NCBI RefSeq assembly: GCF_024347135.1
Contig: NZ_AP024907.1
Coordinates: 549,001 to 613,000, forward strand
Source: Vibrio spartinae
Lineage (GTDB): Bacteria > Pseudomonadota > Gammaproteobacteria > Enterobacterales > Vibrionaceae
Direction: 5' to 3'
Length of the DNA: 64,000 bases
A program made the translations under genes and the position numbers. Positions 8,812-21,075 of this stretch are shown here, in pieces; positions within the stretch are counted from its first letter, which is position 1; each line of letters begins with the position of its first letter. The notes under the pieces are model-generated. The model ran no database searches. It saw only the letters and a program-made list of their open reading frames with translations, and was not told the DNA's origin.

Positions 8812-11031
8812 ATGGTTGCGGTAAGAAGCGCACATCTGAACTCAGACGAACAATTTGAACCCGATAAGTGGATCGCCAGTATTGTGCGAGACCCAAAACT
8901 CGCGGAGCGACTGAAACAGGTCTATCGACAGATGGAAAACTTAGTGGTCGATCATCCGGCCGGGCCACTGTTGCTGTGGCGTGGGCGTGAGATGATCGAA
9001 ATACTGGTGACGTTATCGATGGATCAGGAAACGTTAGTCGCAGCGTTGTTGTTTCCGATTGTATCTGGCGGATTGCTCGATGCTGAAATTTTACAAGAAC
9101 GCTATGGCAAGGACATTATCAAGTTGATTGATGGTGTTGAGGAAATGGCTGCTATCGGGCAATTGAATGTCACGATGCAAGGCAGTGAAGCCTCAACGCA
9201 AGTGGATAATGTCCGGCGGATGCTACTGGCGATGGTGGATGATTTCCGTTGCGTCGTGATTAAGCTCGCGGAACGAATTTGTAATCTCCGTGAAGTGAAA
9301 GATCAACCTGACGAAATCAAACGTCAGGCGGCAAAAGAGTGTGCCAATATCTATTCGCCTTTAGCCAACCGTCTGGGAATCGGTCAGTTGAAATGGGAAA
9401 TGGAAGACTATGCATTTCGCTATCAACAGCCGGATACCTATAAACAGATTGCCAAGCAGTTGTCTGAACGGCGGATTGTTCGTGAAAGATATATTCAGGA
9501 GTTTGTTGAAGATCTGCGTGAAGAAATGCATCTGTCAAACATTCATGCCGAAGTCAGCGGACGTCCGAAACATATTTATAGTATCTGGCGCAAAATGCAG
9601 AAGAAGAGCCTGGCATTCGATGAGTTATTCGATGTTCGGGCGGTTCGGATTATCGCCGAGAAACTTCAGGATTGTTATGCGGCTCTTGGGGTGGTTCATA
9701 CCAAGTATAAGCATTTACCCAGTGAGTTTGATGATTATGTTGCCAACCCGAAACCCAATGGATATCAATCGATTCATACGGTAATTCTTGGCCCTGAAGG
9801 GAAAACGATTGAAATTCAGATTCGAACTCGCCAGATGCATGAAGAGTCAGAACTGGGGGTTGCTGCCCACTGGAAATATAAAGAAGGCAGCTCTGCGGGA
9901 CATCGTGGCTATGATGAGAAGATTACATGGTTGCGCAAGCTGCTTGACTGGCAAGAAGAAATGTCTGATTCCGGTGAAATGCTGGATGAGTTGCGCAGTC
10001 AGGTATTTGATGACCGTGTGTACGCCTTTACACCCAAAGGGGATGTCGTGGATTTACCGATGGGGGCAACGTCGCTGGATTTTGCTTACCATATTCATTC
10101 AGAAGTGGGACATCGCTGTATTGGTGCGAAGGTTGCAGGACGAATCGTTCCGTTTACCCATAAACTGACGATGGGGGATCAGGTTGAAATTATCACAGCC
10201 AAAGAGCCGAACCCATCGCGAGACTGGCTCAATCCGGCATTGGGATTTGTCCATTCCGGACGGGCCCGGGCGAAGATTAACGCTTGGTTTAGAAAGCAAA
10301 GCCGAGAGAAGAACCTCGAGGCTGGGCGGGAAATTCTGGAAACAGAACTGGCAAAAATTGGTGCAACACTGAAAGATGCCAGTGTATATGCGCTGAAACG
10401 ATTTAACGTCAATTCACCCGATGAATTATATGTCGGGATCGGCAGTGGTGATTTGCGGATCAATCAGATCGTCAATCACATTAATGCCTTGGTCAATAAG
10501 CCGACTGCGGAAGAAGAAGATCAGCTGGTTCTTGAAAAGTTACAGGAGAAGGAGCTGAAGACGGCAACCCCGGCACCGAGTAAAGATGCCGTTGTTGTTG
10601 AAGGCGTCGATAATTTAATGACGCACTTGGCGCGTTGTTGTCGCCCGATTCCCGGGGATGAGATTAAAGGCTACATTACTCAGGGACGGGGGATTTCTGT
10701 CCACCGGAGCGACTGTGAACAGCTGGAAGAGTTAAGTCATCATGCGCCGGAGCGGATTATTGATACCGTTTGGGGACGTGGACTGCTTGGTTCTTACGTG
10801 TTGACCGTGCGGGTTGAAGCGATGGAGCGGGGCGGATTGTTAAAGGATATTACGACGCTGTTGGCGAATGAGAAAATTAAAGTGACCAGTATGAAGAGCC
10901 GAACCGATCATAAACGTCAGCTTGTCTATATGGATTTTGATTTGGAACTGACCAGTGTTGAAGTGCTTACACGAGTCTGTCAACGCATCGATCAGACGAA
11001 AGATGTCCTGTCAGTCAAACGGCTGGGATAA
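8812..11031 (+). CDS. relA: GTP pyrophosphokinase RelA
   Basis: Ribosome-associated (p)ppGpp synthetase of the stringent response. The 739 residues contain a degenerate N-terminal hydrolase domain (AALLFPIVSGG where functional enzymes have an HD pair), so it should be synthetase-only as in other RelA proteins. Then come the synthetase domain (RPKHIYSIWRKM, FDVRAVRII), a TGS domain (VYAFTPKGDVVDLPMGAT), the zinc-finger-like region ARCCRPIPGDEI, and a C-terminal ACT domain. A 110-base spacer separates it from rlmD, and a terminator follows before mazG. Confidence 0.98.
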   Translation: MVAVRSAHLNSDEQFEPDKWIASIVRDPKLAERLKQVYRQMENLVVDHPAGPLLLWRGREMIEILVTLSMDQETLVAALLFPIVSGGLLDAEILQERYGKDIIKLIDGVEEMAAIGQLNVTMQGSEASTQVDNVRRMLLAMVDDFRCVVIKLAERICNLREVKDQPDEIKRQAAKECANIYSPLANRLGIGQLKWEMEDYAFRYQQPDTYKQIAKQLSERRIVRERYIQEFVEDLREEMHLSNIHAEVSGRPKHIYSIWRKMQKKSLAFDELFDVRAVRIIAEKLQDCYAALGVVHTKYKHLPSEFDDYVANPKPNGYQSIHTVILGPEGKTIEIQIRTRQMHEESELGVAAHWKYKEGSSAGHRGYDEKITWLRKLLDWQEEMSDSGEMLDELRSQVFDDRVYAFTPKGDVVDLPMGATSLDFAYHIHSEVGHRCIGAKVAGRIVPFTHKLTMGDQVEIITAKEPNPSRDWLNPALGFVHSGRARAKINAWFRKQSREKNLEAGREILETELAKIGATLKDASVYALKRFNVNSPDELYVGIGSGDLRINQIVNHINALVNKPTAEEEDQLVLEKLQEKELKTATPAPSKDAVVVEGVDNLMTHLARCCRPIPGDEIKGYITQGRGISVHRSDCEQLEELSHHAPERIIDTVWGRGLLGSYVLTVRVEAMERGGLLKDITTLLANEKIKVTSMKSRTDHKRQLVYMDFDLELTSVEVLTRVCQRIDQTKDVLSVKRLG

Positions 11032-11067
11032 CGAGTATTGACATGCTCATGGCAGTTCAGTCGTTAC

Positions 11068-11099
11068 AAAAAGCGAGGGTCATTCCTCGCTTTCTCTTT
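11068..11099 (+). terminator. Rho-independent terminator after relA
   Basis: AAAGCGAGG and CCTCGCTTT pair over nine bases with a GTCATT loop, followed by CTCTTT. It lies between the relA stop and the mazG start, so it probably attenuates readthrough into mazG. Confidence 0.75.
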
Positions 11100-11116
11100 G
11101 GAGCAAAAGGAAGGTT

Positions 11117-11926
11117 ATGTCTCATCCAATTGAACAGTTAAAGCAGATCATGGCACAACTCAGAGATCCTGAGTCCGGCTGTCCATGGGACCAAAAGCAG
11201 ACGTTTGACAGTATTGTTCCTCATACCGTGGAAGAGACGTATGAAGTGATCGATGCCATTCATGCCCGGGACTTTGAAAATCTGCAAGAAGAATTAGGTG
11301 ATTTTGTTTTCCAAGCCATTTTTTATAGTCAGTTGGCTCAAGAACAAGGGTTATTCGATTTTGATGATGTGATTCGAAGTGTCAATGAGAAACTGATCCG
11401 TCGTCATCCACATGTTTTTTCTGATCAGGTTTTTGACAATGAAGCGGCCATTCGGGCTAACTGGGAAAAAATTAAATCAGCAGAAAAATCCAGCGCAGGT
11501 CGGCAAGAGCAAAGCATTTTGGATGGGGTGCCTAAATCGCTTCCTGCATTAAGCCGGGCTTATAAATTACAAGCAAAGTGTGCCAAGCATGGGTTTGACT
11601 GGGATACTTTGACGCCTGTTGTGGACAAAGTTCGGGAAGAGCTGGATGAAGTGATTGAAGAGGTGCGTTGCTCACCGCAGGATCCTGCTGCTATCGAAGA
11701 TGAGTTGGGCGATCTGCTATTTGCGGTCGTGAACCTGACTCGACATTTGCAGCAGCATCCTGAGTCTGCGCTTACGCGAGCAAATCAGAAATTTTCCAGA
11801 CGCTTTCAAGGCGTCGAGGCGCTGGCTAAGCAGGAAGGTCGATCCCTCGATGACTATACACTCAGTGAATTAGATCGTTTCTGGGAACAGGTGAAGCTCC
11901 AAGAGAAAAATCAGGGTTCAGATTGA
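11117..11926 (+). CDS. mazG: Nucleoside triphosphate pyrophosphohydrolase MazG
   Basis: MazG hydrolyses nucleoside triphosphates to monophosphates and pyrophosphate and in E. coli tunes the nutritional stress response downstream of RelA. The 269-residue protein has the two tandem MazG helical domains, each with its metal-binding acidic helix: VEETYEVIDAI with LQEELGDFVFQ in the first, and REELDEVIEEV with IEDELGDLLFAV in the second. Its place right after relA matches the relA-mazG neighbourhood of enterobacteria and vibrios. Confidence 0.95.
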   Translation: MSHPIEQLKQIMAQLRDPESGCPWDQKQTFDSIVPHTVEETYEVIDAIHARDFENLQEELGDFVFQAIFYSQLAQEQGLFDFDDVIRSVNEKLIRRHPHVFSDQVFDNEAAIRANWEKIKSAEKSSAGRQEQSILDGVPKSLPALSRAYKLQAKCAKHGFDWDTLTPVVDKVREELDEVIEEVRCSPQDPAAIEDELGDLLFAVVNLTRHLQQHPESALTRANQKFSRRFQGVEALAKQEGRSLDDYTLSELDRFWEQVKLQEKNQGSD

Positions 11927-11955
11927 ACTCTGGCTTTGGATGAAAGTCTTTATAA

Positions 11956-11980
11956 TGTAGCTCAACCAGAATGAGCTACA
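11956..11980. repeat. 9-bp inverted repeat between mazG and pyrG
   Basis: TGTAGCTCA and TGAGCTACA form a perfect stem with a 7-base loop. No U-run follows on the plus strand, so it is a weak terminator at best. It may be an operator or mRNA 3' end upstream of the pyrG promoter. Confidence 0.45.
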
Positions 11981-12055
11981 ACTGTGCTGATTGGATTTGA
12001 TTTGAAGCAAAAAAGAAAAAGTGGGAGTGTGATAAGTTTCACGTTGTGGCGTTAA

Positions 12056-13768
<1,713 letters not shown>

Positions 13769-13776
13769 AAGGATAC

Positions 13777-13803
13777 GGGTAACGGTAGGGAATACGGTTA
13801 CCC
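13777..13803 (+). repeat. Stem-loop between pyrG and eno
   Basis: GGGTAAC and GTTACCC pair across a 13-base loop in the 73-base pyrG-eno spacer. The sequence after it (TAAGGTTTGACATTTA) has no T-run. It may be an attenuator or RNA processing site that lets eno be expressed differently from pyrG. Confidence 0.4.
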
Positions 13804-13820
13804 TAAGGTTTGACATTTAA

Positions 13821-15137
<1,317 letters not shown>

Positions 15138-15156
15138 TCGCGGCTTTATCATGAAT

Positions 15157-15188
15157 TAAAAAACGCCTCTTCATGAGGCGTTTTTTTT
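15157..15188. terminator. Strong terminator after eno, possibly bidirectional
   Basis: AAAAAACGCCTC-TTCAT-GAGGCG followed by eight T on the plus strand, with A-run on the other side. It ends eno and can also serve cca, which converges from the minus strand. Confidence 0.93.
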
Positions 15189-15210
15189 GGTCTTGCTGAT
15201 TGGACAACCC

Positions 15211-16425
15211 CTATAAAATCGCTTTGATTGCTGCGATTCTGCGTTTGTCTAACTCATCCCGGATCGCGGAACCTTTCAACCCTTCGGCAATGATCGATTG
15301 AACATCAATCGCAAGTGCAGCCTGATAGGCGGTTTCAAACTGTGATTTTTGTGGATAGGGTATTTCTTCATAGCCCAAGCGCCCCTGATGATCGGCCTGA
15401 CAACAAAGCAGCACACTTTCAAGTCGCTCTGGCTTGCGCCATACATCCATTTTATTCAGTATTTTGAGATAAGTTGCCGGCTTCAAAATCGCAGCATTGT
15501 GAACATTGCTATGTTGTTCACAGACGATTAATGCTAAATCCCGATATTCCGCCGGGACTCGAATGCGTTCGCAAAGCGCACGGATACAGGCTAAGCCAGT
15601 GTGTGTATGCATTTTATGGCTTGGCCATTCACTTGGCGGCGTCTTCCCTTTGCCGAGGTCATGAACCATCGCTGCAAACCTGACCGGAAGCGATGTTGAG
15701 AGACGTGTCGATTGACGCAGAACCATTAATGTATGCTCGCCTGTATCAATTTCAGGATGCCACTGCGGGGGTTGTGGCACCCCGAAGAGACAGTCTATTT
15801 CAGGGAAAATGACGGCGAGTGCGCCACACGCTCTTAAGACGGACAGAAAGATGTCGGGGTGGTCTGTTGCGAGTGCTTGATGGAGTTCTTGCCAAACACG
15901 TTCTGCGGTTAAGTGAGCGACTTCTCCGGACTGAACCATTTGACGCATTAAGGCCATTGTTTCCGGTGCGATGGTAAACCCAAGTGAAGCGAATCTGGCT
16001 GCGAATCTGGCAACGCGGAGAATTCGCACCGGGTCCTCAGCAAAGGCGCTTGATACGTGACGAAGTATTCTCTGTTCCAAATCGGCTTGACCATGATAAG
16101 GATCAATGCGTTGTCCTTGAGCATCTTGTGCGATCGCATTGATGGTTAAATCTCTACGCATGAGATCATCTTCAAGCGTCACTTCCGGTGAGAAAAAGCA
16201 TTCAAAGCCATGATAGCCTGAACCACTTTTCTGTTCGGTTCTGGCGAGTGCATATTCTTCTTTGGTTTGTGGATGAAGAAACACCGGGAAATCTTTTCCG
16301 ACGGATATAAAACCTTGTTCAAGCATGAATGAGGGGGAACTACCGACGACAACCCAATCTCGATCTTTGATAGGAAGACCGAGTAACTGATCACGAACGG
16401 AGCCACCGACGAGATAGACCTGCAC
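15211..16425 (-). CDS. cca: Multifunctional CCA tRNA nucleotidyltransferase
   Basis: Adds or repairs the 3' CCA of tRNAs. The nucleotidyltransferase core has VYLVGGSVRDQLLG and the catalytic carboxylates in KDRDWVVVG. A C-terminal HD domain (MVHDLGKGKTP) gives the phosphohydrolase activity of the long gammaproteobacterial form. I take the GTG at 16425 as the start (404 residues), because it has AGAGG at good spacing and the product then begins at VQVYLVGG like its relatives. An upstream in-frame ATG (16491) is less likely because it abuts the strong 16465-16487 hairpin, placing that hairpin in the first codons. The gene follows the ygiM-like gene on the same strand. Confidence 0.95.
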   Translation of the reverse strand: MQVYLVGGSVRDQLLGLPIKDRDWVVVGSSPSFMLEQGFISVGKDFPVFLHPQTKEEYALARTEQKSGSGYHGFECFFSPEVTLEDDLMRRDLTINAIAQDAQGQRIDPYHGQADLEQRILRHVSSAFAEDPVRILRVARFAARFASLGFTIAPETMALMRQMVQSGEVAHLTAERVWQELHQALATDHPDIFLSVLRACGALAVIFPEIDCLFGVPQPPQWHPEIDTGEHTLMVLRQSTRLSTSLPVRFAAMVHDLGKGKTPPSEWPSHKMHTHTGLACIRALCERIRVPAEYRDLALIVCEQHSNVHNAAILKPATYLKILNKMDVWRKPERLESVLLCCQADHQGRLGYEEIPYPQKSQFETAYQAALAIDVQSIIAEGLKGSAIRDELDKRRIAAIKAIL

Positions 16426-16464
16426 AGCTTGCCTCTTTTGGAACGCGTGGTTGAAATCGTTGAG

Positions 16465-16487
16465 AGAAGGCCGGAGGCCGGCCTTCT
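16465..16487 (-). terminator. Strong hairpin between the SH3 protein gene and cca
   Basis: AGAAGGCCGG-loop-CCGGCCTTCT is a perfect 10-bp GC-rich stem with a 3-base loop immediately after the SH3-protein stop codon. The U-tract is weak. It probably terminates or stabilises the upstream message. Confidence 0.65.
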
Positions 16488-16494
16488 TCATCGG

Positions 16495-17103
16495 TCAGAG
16501 CCAGTTTGAGTGTGATTTCTTCCGTCTTGGAATCAGATGCGGCAGGATGATTCCCAGTAGAATACCACCGAGAGCAACACCGCCACCGTACATAAAATAT
16601 TTCATTAACAGATCTTCTTTCTGAGTGTCCAGCTTCGCTCTCAACTCACGCGTTTCACTTTGTGCGGTCGCGAGTTTCTGGCTGATCCCACTGTAGTTTT
16701 CTTCCAACTCAGAGATCTGTTTGTTACGCACTTCAAGAGACTCGACTAGCCCGGCCTTTTCTTGGCTGGCCGTATGTTCTGCATCAGATAACTGTCCCTT
16801 CACGTCTTTGAGCTCTTTTTCTAAACGGGGAAGACGGGAGGCCATACTCTCTGTGGTGGTAACAAACTTGTCTTGTACCCAACCCTGACGCCCTTTGCTA
16901 TCGAGTATTTCACTATAACCAGTTTCTTTATTGGTTTTCAGCAGTTGCACTTTCTCACCTGCATTGATACTGCCAATAATTCGATACTGGTTGCTCGGGC
17001 CTGAATGCATATAGGTAAACAAGTCATCTGCTATGTAATGTACTTGTGCAAAAACGGGCGTGGTCAGAAGCGAAAGCAGCAACATGAATAACAGTTTTTT
17101 CAC
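16495..17103 (-). CDS. ygiM: TIGR04211-type SH3 domain membrane protein (YgiM-like)
   Basis: Expected to be a signal-sequence-bearing, membrane-anchored protein facing the periplasm; exact role unknown. Order in 202 residues: signal peptide KKLLFMLLLSLLTTPVFA, bacterial SH3 domain (ADDLFTYMHSGPSNQYRIIGSINAGEKVQLL), a long coiled coil (about 90-170, heptad-rich E/K/L), one C-terminal membrane helix (GGGVALGGILLGIILPHLI), then a basic tail. The GTG at 17103 is chosen because AAAGGA lies just upstream and the signal peptide begins there. Longer upstream reading lacks a signal peptide at its start. In E. coli ygiM is also next to cca. Confidence 0.9.
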   Translation of the reverse strand: MKKLLFMLLLSLLTTPVFAQVHYIADDLFTYMHSGPSNQYRIIGSINAGEKVQLLKTNKETGYSEILDSKGRQGWVQDKFVTTTESMASRLPRLEKELKDVKGQLSDAEHTASQEKAGLVESLEVRNKQISELEENYSGISQKLATAQSETRELRAKLDTQKEDLLMKYFMYGGGVALGGILLGIILPHLIPRRKKSHSNWL

Positions 17104-17180
17104 GATAAATCCTTTAACGATAAGGTTGAAAAGTAAATCTCTCCAAATAGTAAAAAGTTTCTTTATATGGTGCAACAAAG

Positions 17181-17201
17181 AAGGGAGGCTTGGCCTCCCT
17201 T
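17181..17201 (-). terminator. Terminator after the phosphate transporter gene
   Basis: AAGGGAGGC and GCCTCCCTT pair over nine bases with a 3-base loop; minus-strand RNA continues CTTTGTTGC. It separates pit from ygiM. Confidence 0.7.
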
Positions 17202-17259
17202 TGTGCAGATTTGAGTCAATAATCACATGGTTCTGACAAACGTCTGACGGTTGCATACC

Positions 17260-18522
17260 CTAAATGAAGATTTTTTCTAGCATATAATAGAAAATAACAG
17301 CCAGTAGTGCGCCAGCCGGCAAGGTCACGATCCATGAAGCGACGATGTTACGCACAACACCAAGGTTCAATGCTGCAATACCACGGGCGAAACCGACACC
17401 GAGAACGGCACCAACCAGGGTTTGAGTGGTTGAAATCGGTAGTCCGGTTCCCGACGCCAGAACAACAGTTGATGCTGTTGCAAGCTGTGCAGCAAAACCA
17501 CGGCTTGGGGTCAGTTCAGTGATCCCGGTACCGACCGTTGCCATGACTTTATGCCCCAGTGTTGCGAGACCGACGACAATTCCAAATCCACCTAGCGGTA
17601 AGATCCACCACGCTATCTGGCTTTTTCCTGCAATCTGACCAAAATTCTCAATGGTGGAAACCACGGCTGACAATGGACCAATGGCATTCGCGACATCGTT
17701 GGAACCATGGGCGAATGCCATCGCACAGGCTGTCACGACCATCAGGACACTGAAAATACTTTCTACACCAGAGAAACTATGGTCTTCTTCCCGTTTTGAG
17801 AAGCGCTTTTGAATGTACAGGTAGCCTCCGACCATGACGAGCGCGGAAACAAAAATAGCGGCAAGCCATGCTTCACCAGTACTCAGGTGAAGACCTACGT
17901 GTTTCAGACCTTTTTTAATGGTTACCAGCGCAATGACCATGGTGGTGATAAACATATAAACCGGAACAAAACGCTTGGCATTTTGTAGCGGATTTTCTGT
18001 ATCGAATATCAGACGTTGAGCACTGACGAAAATGACATAGGCGAAGAAACCCGAGATAATCGGTGTGATAATCCAACTGCCGACAATCCCTTGAACCGAA
18101 TGCCAGTCAACCGCTCCTGTTCCGAGCGTGATACAGGCAAAACCGATAATCGCTCCGATAATGGAGTGGGTTGTTGACACCGGCCATCCCATATAAGAAG
18201 CCAGCAGTAACCATGTACCGGCAGACAGCAGGGATGACATCATGCCATACACCAGAATTTCAGGTTGTGCGGCAAAGAGATTTGTCTCGATGACACCTTT
18301 ACGAATTGTGTCTGTTACTTCGCCACCGGCAAGATAGGCGCCGGCGAACTCAAAAACCATCGCAATAAAGATAGCTTGTTTTACGGTCAGTGCTTTGGAG
18401 CCAACCGATGTGCCCATCGCATTTGCTACATCATTTGCACCTATGCCGATCGCCATCAAGAAACCGAAGGCTGCTGCCACAAGAATCAAGATAGATCCGT
18501 AATGTACAAGGATATCCATCAT
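17260..18522 (-). CDS. pitA: Inorganic phosphate transporter, PiT family
   Basis: Low-affinity, ion-coupled inorganic phosphate importer of the inner membrane. The 420-residue protein is made of hydrophobic helices arranged as an inverted duplication. Both family signature repeats are visible: GANDVANAMGTSVGSKALT near residue 28 and GSNDVANAIGPLSAV in the second half. It is shorter than E. coli PitA (499 residues) but normal for the vibrio type. The gene downstream of a PhoU-like protein (18651-19331) on the same strand forms a typical pit-accessory pair. Confidence 0.93.
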   Translation of the reverse strand: MMDILVHYGSILILVAAAFGFLMAIGIGANDVANAMGTSVGSKALTVKQAIFIAMVFEFAGAYLAGGEVTDTIRKGVIETNLFAAQPEILVYGMMSSLLSAGTWLLLASYMGWPVSTTHSIIGAIIGFACITLGTGAVDWHSVQGIVGSWIITPIISGFFAYVIFVSAQRLIFDTENPLQNAKRFVPVYMFITTMVIALVTIKKGLKHVGLHLSTGEAWLAAIFVSALVMVGGYLYIQKRFSKREEDHSFSGVESIFSVLMVVTACAMAFAHGSNDVANAIGPLSAVVSTIENFGQIAGKSQIAWWILPLGGFGIVVGLATLGHKVMATVGTGITELTPSRGFAAQLATASTVVLASGTGLPISTTQTLVGAVLGVGFARGIAALNLGVVRNIVASWIVTLPAGALLAVIFYYMLEKIFI

Positions 18523-18650
18523 AATACCTAGTTGTTGATAACTAGCGGAGCACGCGCGACTTTACTATCGTGGCATGTTATTCAGCCACAATCATTAGAT
18601 TCAGAGACGCAATGTGTGAGTGCCCTTAGTTATTGTGAAAATCTATAATC

Positions 18651-19331
18651 TTAGGAACGAGAGAGCATTAGCTCTAAGCGAGCTCCCACACGTTGAGCTT
18701 GGTCAGCGATACCGCCCACCCACTCTAGAATTTTGTATAAGAACATCATGTCAATCGGATTATATTTTGACTCGATAGCCATCAACTGCTGACGCAGGTG
18801 AATTTGCATCGTGTCGGTATCATCCTCAATGGCGTCAAGTTGGTTGATCATCTCCGCAACCAGAGTGACTTCCCGGCCTTTAAACCCGGTTTCAAGGAGT
18901 TCATCCAGTTCACCGATGACTTTCTGGGCTTGAGTCGCCGCATCTAGACAACGTTTAACATAGGCGATGAAATCTTGTTGAAGTAGCTCTGGAATCATCA
19001 GCTCTCGACCATAAACCCGACCTGAGATATCTTTTGCGAGATTCGCAAGTTTGTCTTGTTGGGTCAGTAGTTCGAGCATGTCTGTTCGATCAACAGGAAG
19101 GAATAATCCGCGCGGTAGTTTCAGACGGATTTCACGTTTGAGTACGTCGGCTTCTTTTTCCAGATGAGAGATTTGAGCCCGAATTTCGGCTGCTTTTTCC
19201 CAATCTTTCTGGAAAGTAACTTCAAAGAAGCTGATCAAGTAAGAACAGCATTCATTGACACAGACAACGTGTTTCTGCAAAGGCTTTATTGGGGACTTTG
19301 CAAATAACCCCATAATTGTATTCACTGGCAT
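18651..19331 (-). CDS. PhoU-like DUF47/TIGR00153 protein, partner of Pit transporter
   Basis: A 226-residue, all-helical cytosolic protein of the DUF47 (PhoU-related) family, starting MPVNTIMGLFAKSPIKPLQ. Members are usually encoded next to Pit transporters and are thought to modulate phosphate import. The conserved blocks KDWEKAAEIRAQISHLEKEAD and the EDDTDTMQ acidic stretch fit the metal-binding helices of PhoU-like proteins. I chose the ATG at 19331 over an in-frame TTG nine bases upstream. The gene is 128 bases upstream of pit and probably cotranscribed with it. Confidence 0.9.
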   Translation of the reverse strand: MPVNTIMGLFAKSPIKPLQKHVVCVNECCSYLISFFEVTFQKDWEKAAEIRAQISHLEKEADVLKREIRLKLPRGLFLPVDRTDMLELLTQQDKLANLAKDISGRVYGRELMIPELLQQDFIAYVKRCLDAATQAQKVIGELDELLETGFKGREVTLVAEMINQLDAIEDDTDTMQIHLRQQLMAIESKYNPIDMMFLYKILEWVGGIADQAQRVGARLELMLSRS

Positions 19332-19455
19332 GTGACTCAATCCAAAGATATAACCTTAAAAGAACATACAACATTATGATGAAATGTTGAACATTGGCTA
19401 TAAAGGCGCGCATGGTAACTCATTCGACGGTGCTTTAAAACCATTTTAGCGCACC

Positions 19456-19499
19456 AATGATATGTTATTTCTCACTTAATGATATGTTATTTCTCACTT
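19456..19499. repeat. Perfect tandem duplication of 22 bases
   Basis: A 22-base unit starting AATGATATGTTATTTCTCAC occurs twice without mismatch (19456-19477 and 19478-19499), in the divergent spacer between the PhoU-like gene and ygiF. The second copy ends 55 bases before the ygiF ATG. Confidence 0.95.
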
Positions 19500-19554
19500 G
19501 CTCCTGTCCGGAATTGGCAATATCCTGTCGCTATCTGCCACGAAAGGTTTTGTT

Positions 19555-21075
19555 ATGGAAACTGAGATAGAACTGAAGTTTTTCGTTTCTCCTGAATATT
19601 CAGATGTTTTGCGTCGTAAGATTGCCCAGACCAAAGTTTTACAGCATCGTTGCCGTGAATTAGAGAATATATATTTTGATACGCCTGATAACTGGCTGCG
19701 TCAACATGATATCGGCCTGCGAATCCGATGTTGCGATGGTGTGTATGTGCAGACGGTGAAAACCGCTGGACGGGTTGTTGCTGGTTTGCATCAGCGACCG
19801 GAATACAATGCCGAACATGACAGCAATACACCTTCTATTTCCCTTCATCCTCAAGATATCTGGCCCGAAGACCGCACTACCGAGCAACTGGAAGCTGAAC
19901 TTCTCCCTCTTTTTTCAACCGACTTTACACGTGAACAGTGGCTTGTCGGTATGCCTGACGGCAGTCAAATTGAAGTCGCTTTCGATCAGGGGAAAGTGGT
20001 CGCCGGAGAGTTGGAAGACCCGATTTGTGAGGTTGAACTGGAACTGAAGTCAGGTCAGACCGATGCGCTGTTTTCTCTGGCAAGAACATTGAGTGATGAA
20101 GGTGGCGCTCGTCTCGGAAATTTAAGTAAGGCGGCCAGAGGGTATCGACTGGCTTTCGGATATATGGGAGATGAAACGAAACCTTTGGCTTTGGTTGAAA
20201 CGATTGCCAGTGACACGGTTGAATCTTGTTTTATCCATTCTTTGGAACATGCTTTAGAACATTGGCATTATCATGAACAGATTTATGTTGAGAAGGCATC
20301 GATCGAAGCGTTGCATGAAATTCGTTATGCGATTTGTTTTATTCGTCAGACGCTTGCTGTTTATAGTGATATTGTGCCCCGGCGCGCCAGTGCCATCCTG
20401 CGTCAGGAACTTAAATGGCTGGAACAAGAGTTGTCTTGGCTGAAGAAGTCCAATTATCTCGACTATCTTTGTGAAGACAAAGGTCATATTTTGCGCAAGC
20501 TGGATGCCCGGAAGTTTTTACTGGCGGAGCTTCGGACCTTACAGGACGACTTACCCTCAACAGAAGATATGTTGAAGCTATTTTATGGCTCCCGTTATGT
20601 CGGTTTGATTCTCGACTTGAGTCGTTGGATTTTGACCAAAGGGTGGCAGCCTTTTCTGAACGAGAAAACCCGAGTCATGATGGCGGAGTCGATTGAGCCG
20701 TTTTCAGCCGAGCAGCTGGAACGAACCTGGAATGAGTTGTTAGCCGCTTTTCCCGCGGATAAGCAGTTTTCCAAACAGGATTATTTGATTCAGCAGTATT
20801 GCCTGATGAGAAATTTATACACCGGCATTGGATTTGCCAGCCTTTATAATGAGAGTGAACGCCAGTCGTTTCGATTGCCATGGGCTGACTTGTTGCAAGG
20901 GATTGATGATCTTTTAACGCTTGAACCATTAGAGCAGCAGGTCGATAAGCTTGAAGGCGAGCAGCAAGAGCAATTAAAACGATGGTTGATTCGTCAAGAA
21001 AACTCGATCCTTCATGCCATGGAGCAAACCAGAAACATCAGTATGGGCGTGACCCCTTATTGGAAACATGTATAA
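19555..21075 (+). CDS. ygiF: CYTH and CHAD domain protein, inorganic triphosphatase
   Basis: The N-terminal CYTH tunnel domain opens with the METEIELKF (ExExK) signature, followed by the LENIYFDTPD and LRIR motifs. In E. coli YgiF this domain hydrolyses inorganic triphosphate. Residues from about 220 form a CHAD domain, helical and often polyphosphate-binding (here HEIRYAICFIRQ and basic helices). The ATG at 19555 (506 residues) is used because the ETEIELK motif must be at the N-terminus; an upstream in-frame TTG adds a non-homologous leader. In E. coli the gene precedes glnE directly; here a chemoreceptor gene lies between. Confidence 0.92.
   Translation: METEIELKFFVSPEYSDVLRRKIAQTKVLQHRCRELENIYFDTPDNWLRQHDIGLRIRCCDGVYVQTVKTAGRVVAGLHQRPEYNAEHDSNTPSISLHPQDIWPEDRTTEQLEAELLPLFSTDFTREQWLVGMPDGSQIEVAFDQGKVVAGELEDPICEVELELKSGQTDALFSLARTLSDEGGARLGNLSKAARGYRLAFGYMGDETKPLALVETIASDTVESCFIHSLEHALEHWHYHEQIYVEKASIEALHEIRYAICFIRQTLAVYSDIVPRRASAILRQELKWLEQELSWLKKSNYLDYLCEDKGHILRKLDARKFLLAELRTLQDDLPSTEDMLKLFYGSRYVGLILDLSRWILTKGWQPFLNEKTRVMMAESIEPFSAEQLERTWNELLAAFPADKQFSKQDYLIQQYCLMRNLYTGIGFASLYNESERQSFRLPWADLLQGIDDLLTLEPLEQQVDKLEGEQQEQLKRWLIRQENSILHAMEQTRNISMGVTPYWKHV

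Noticed and set aside
16426..16491. Upstream ATG for cca adding 22 residues
   Set aside because: It abuts the strong 16465-16487 hairpin, placing that hairpin in the first codons, and adds no homologous sequence; the GTG at 16425 has a good ribosome site.
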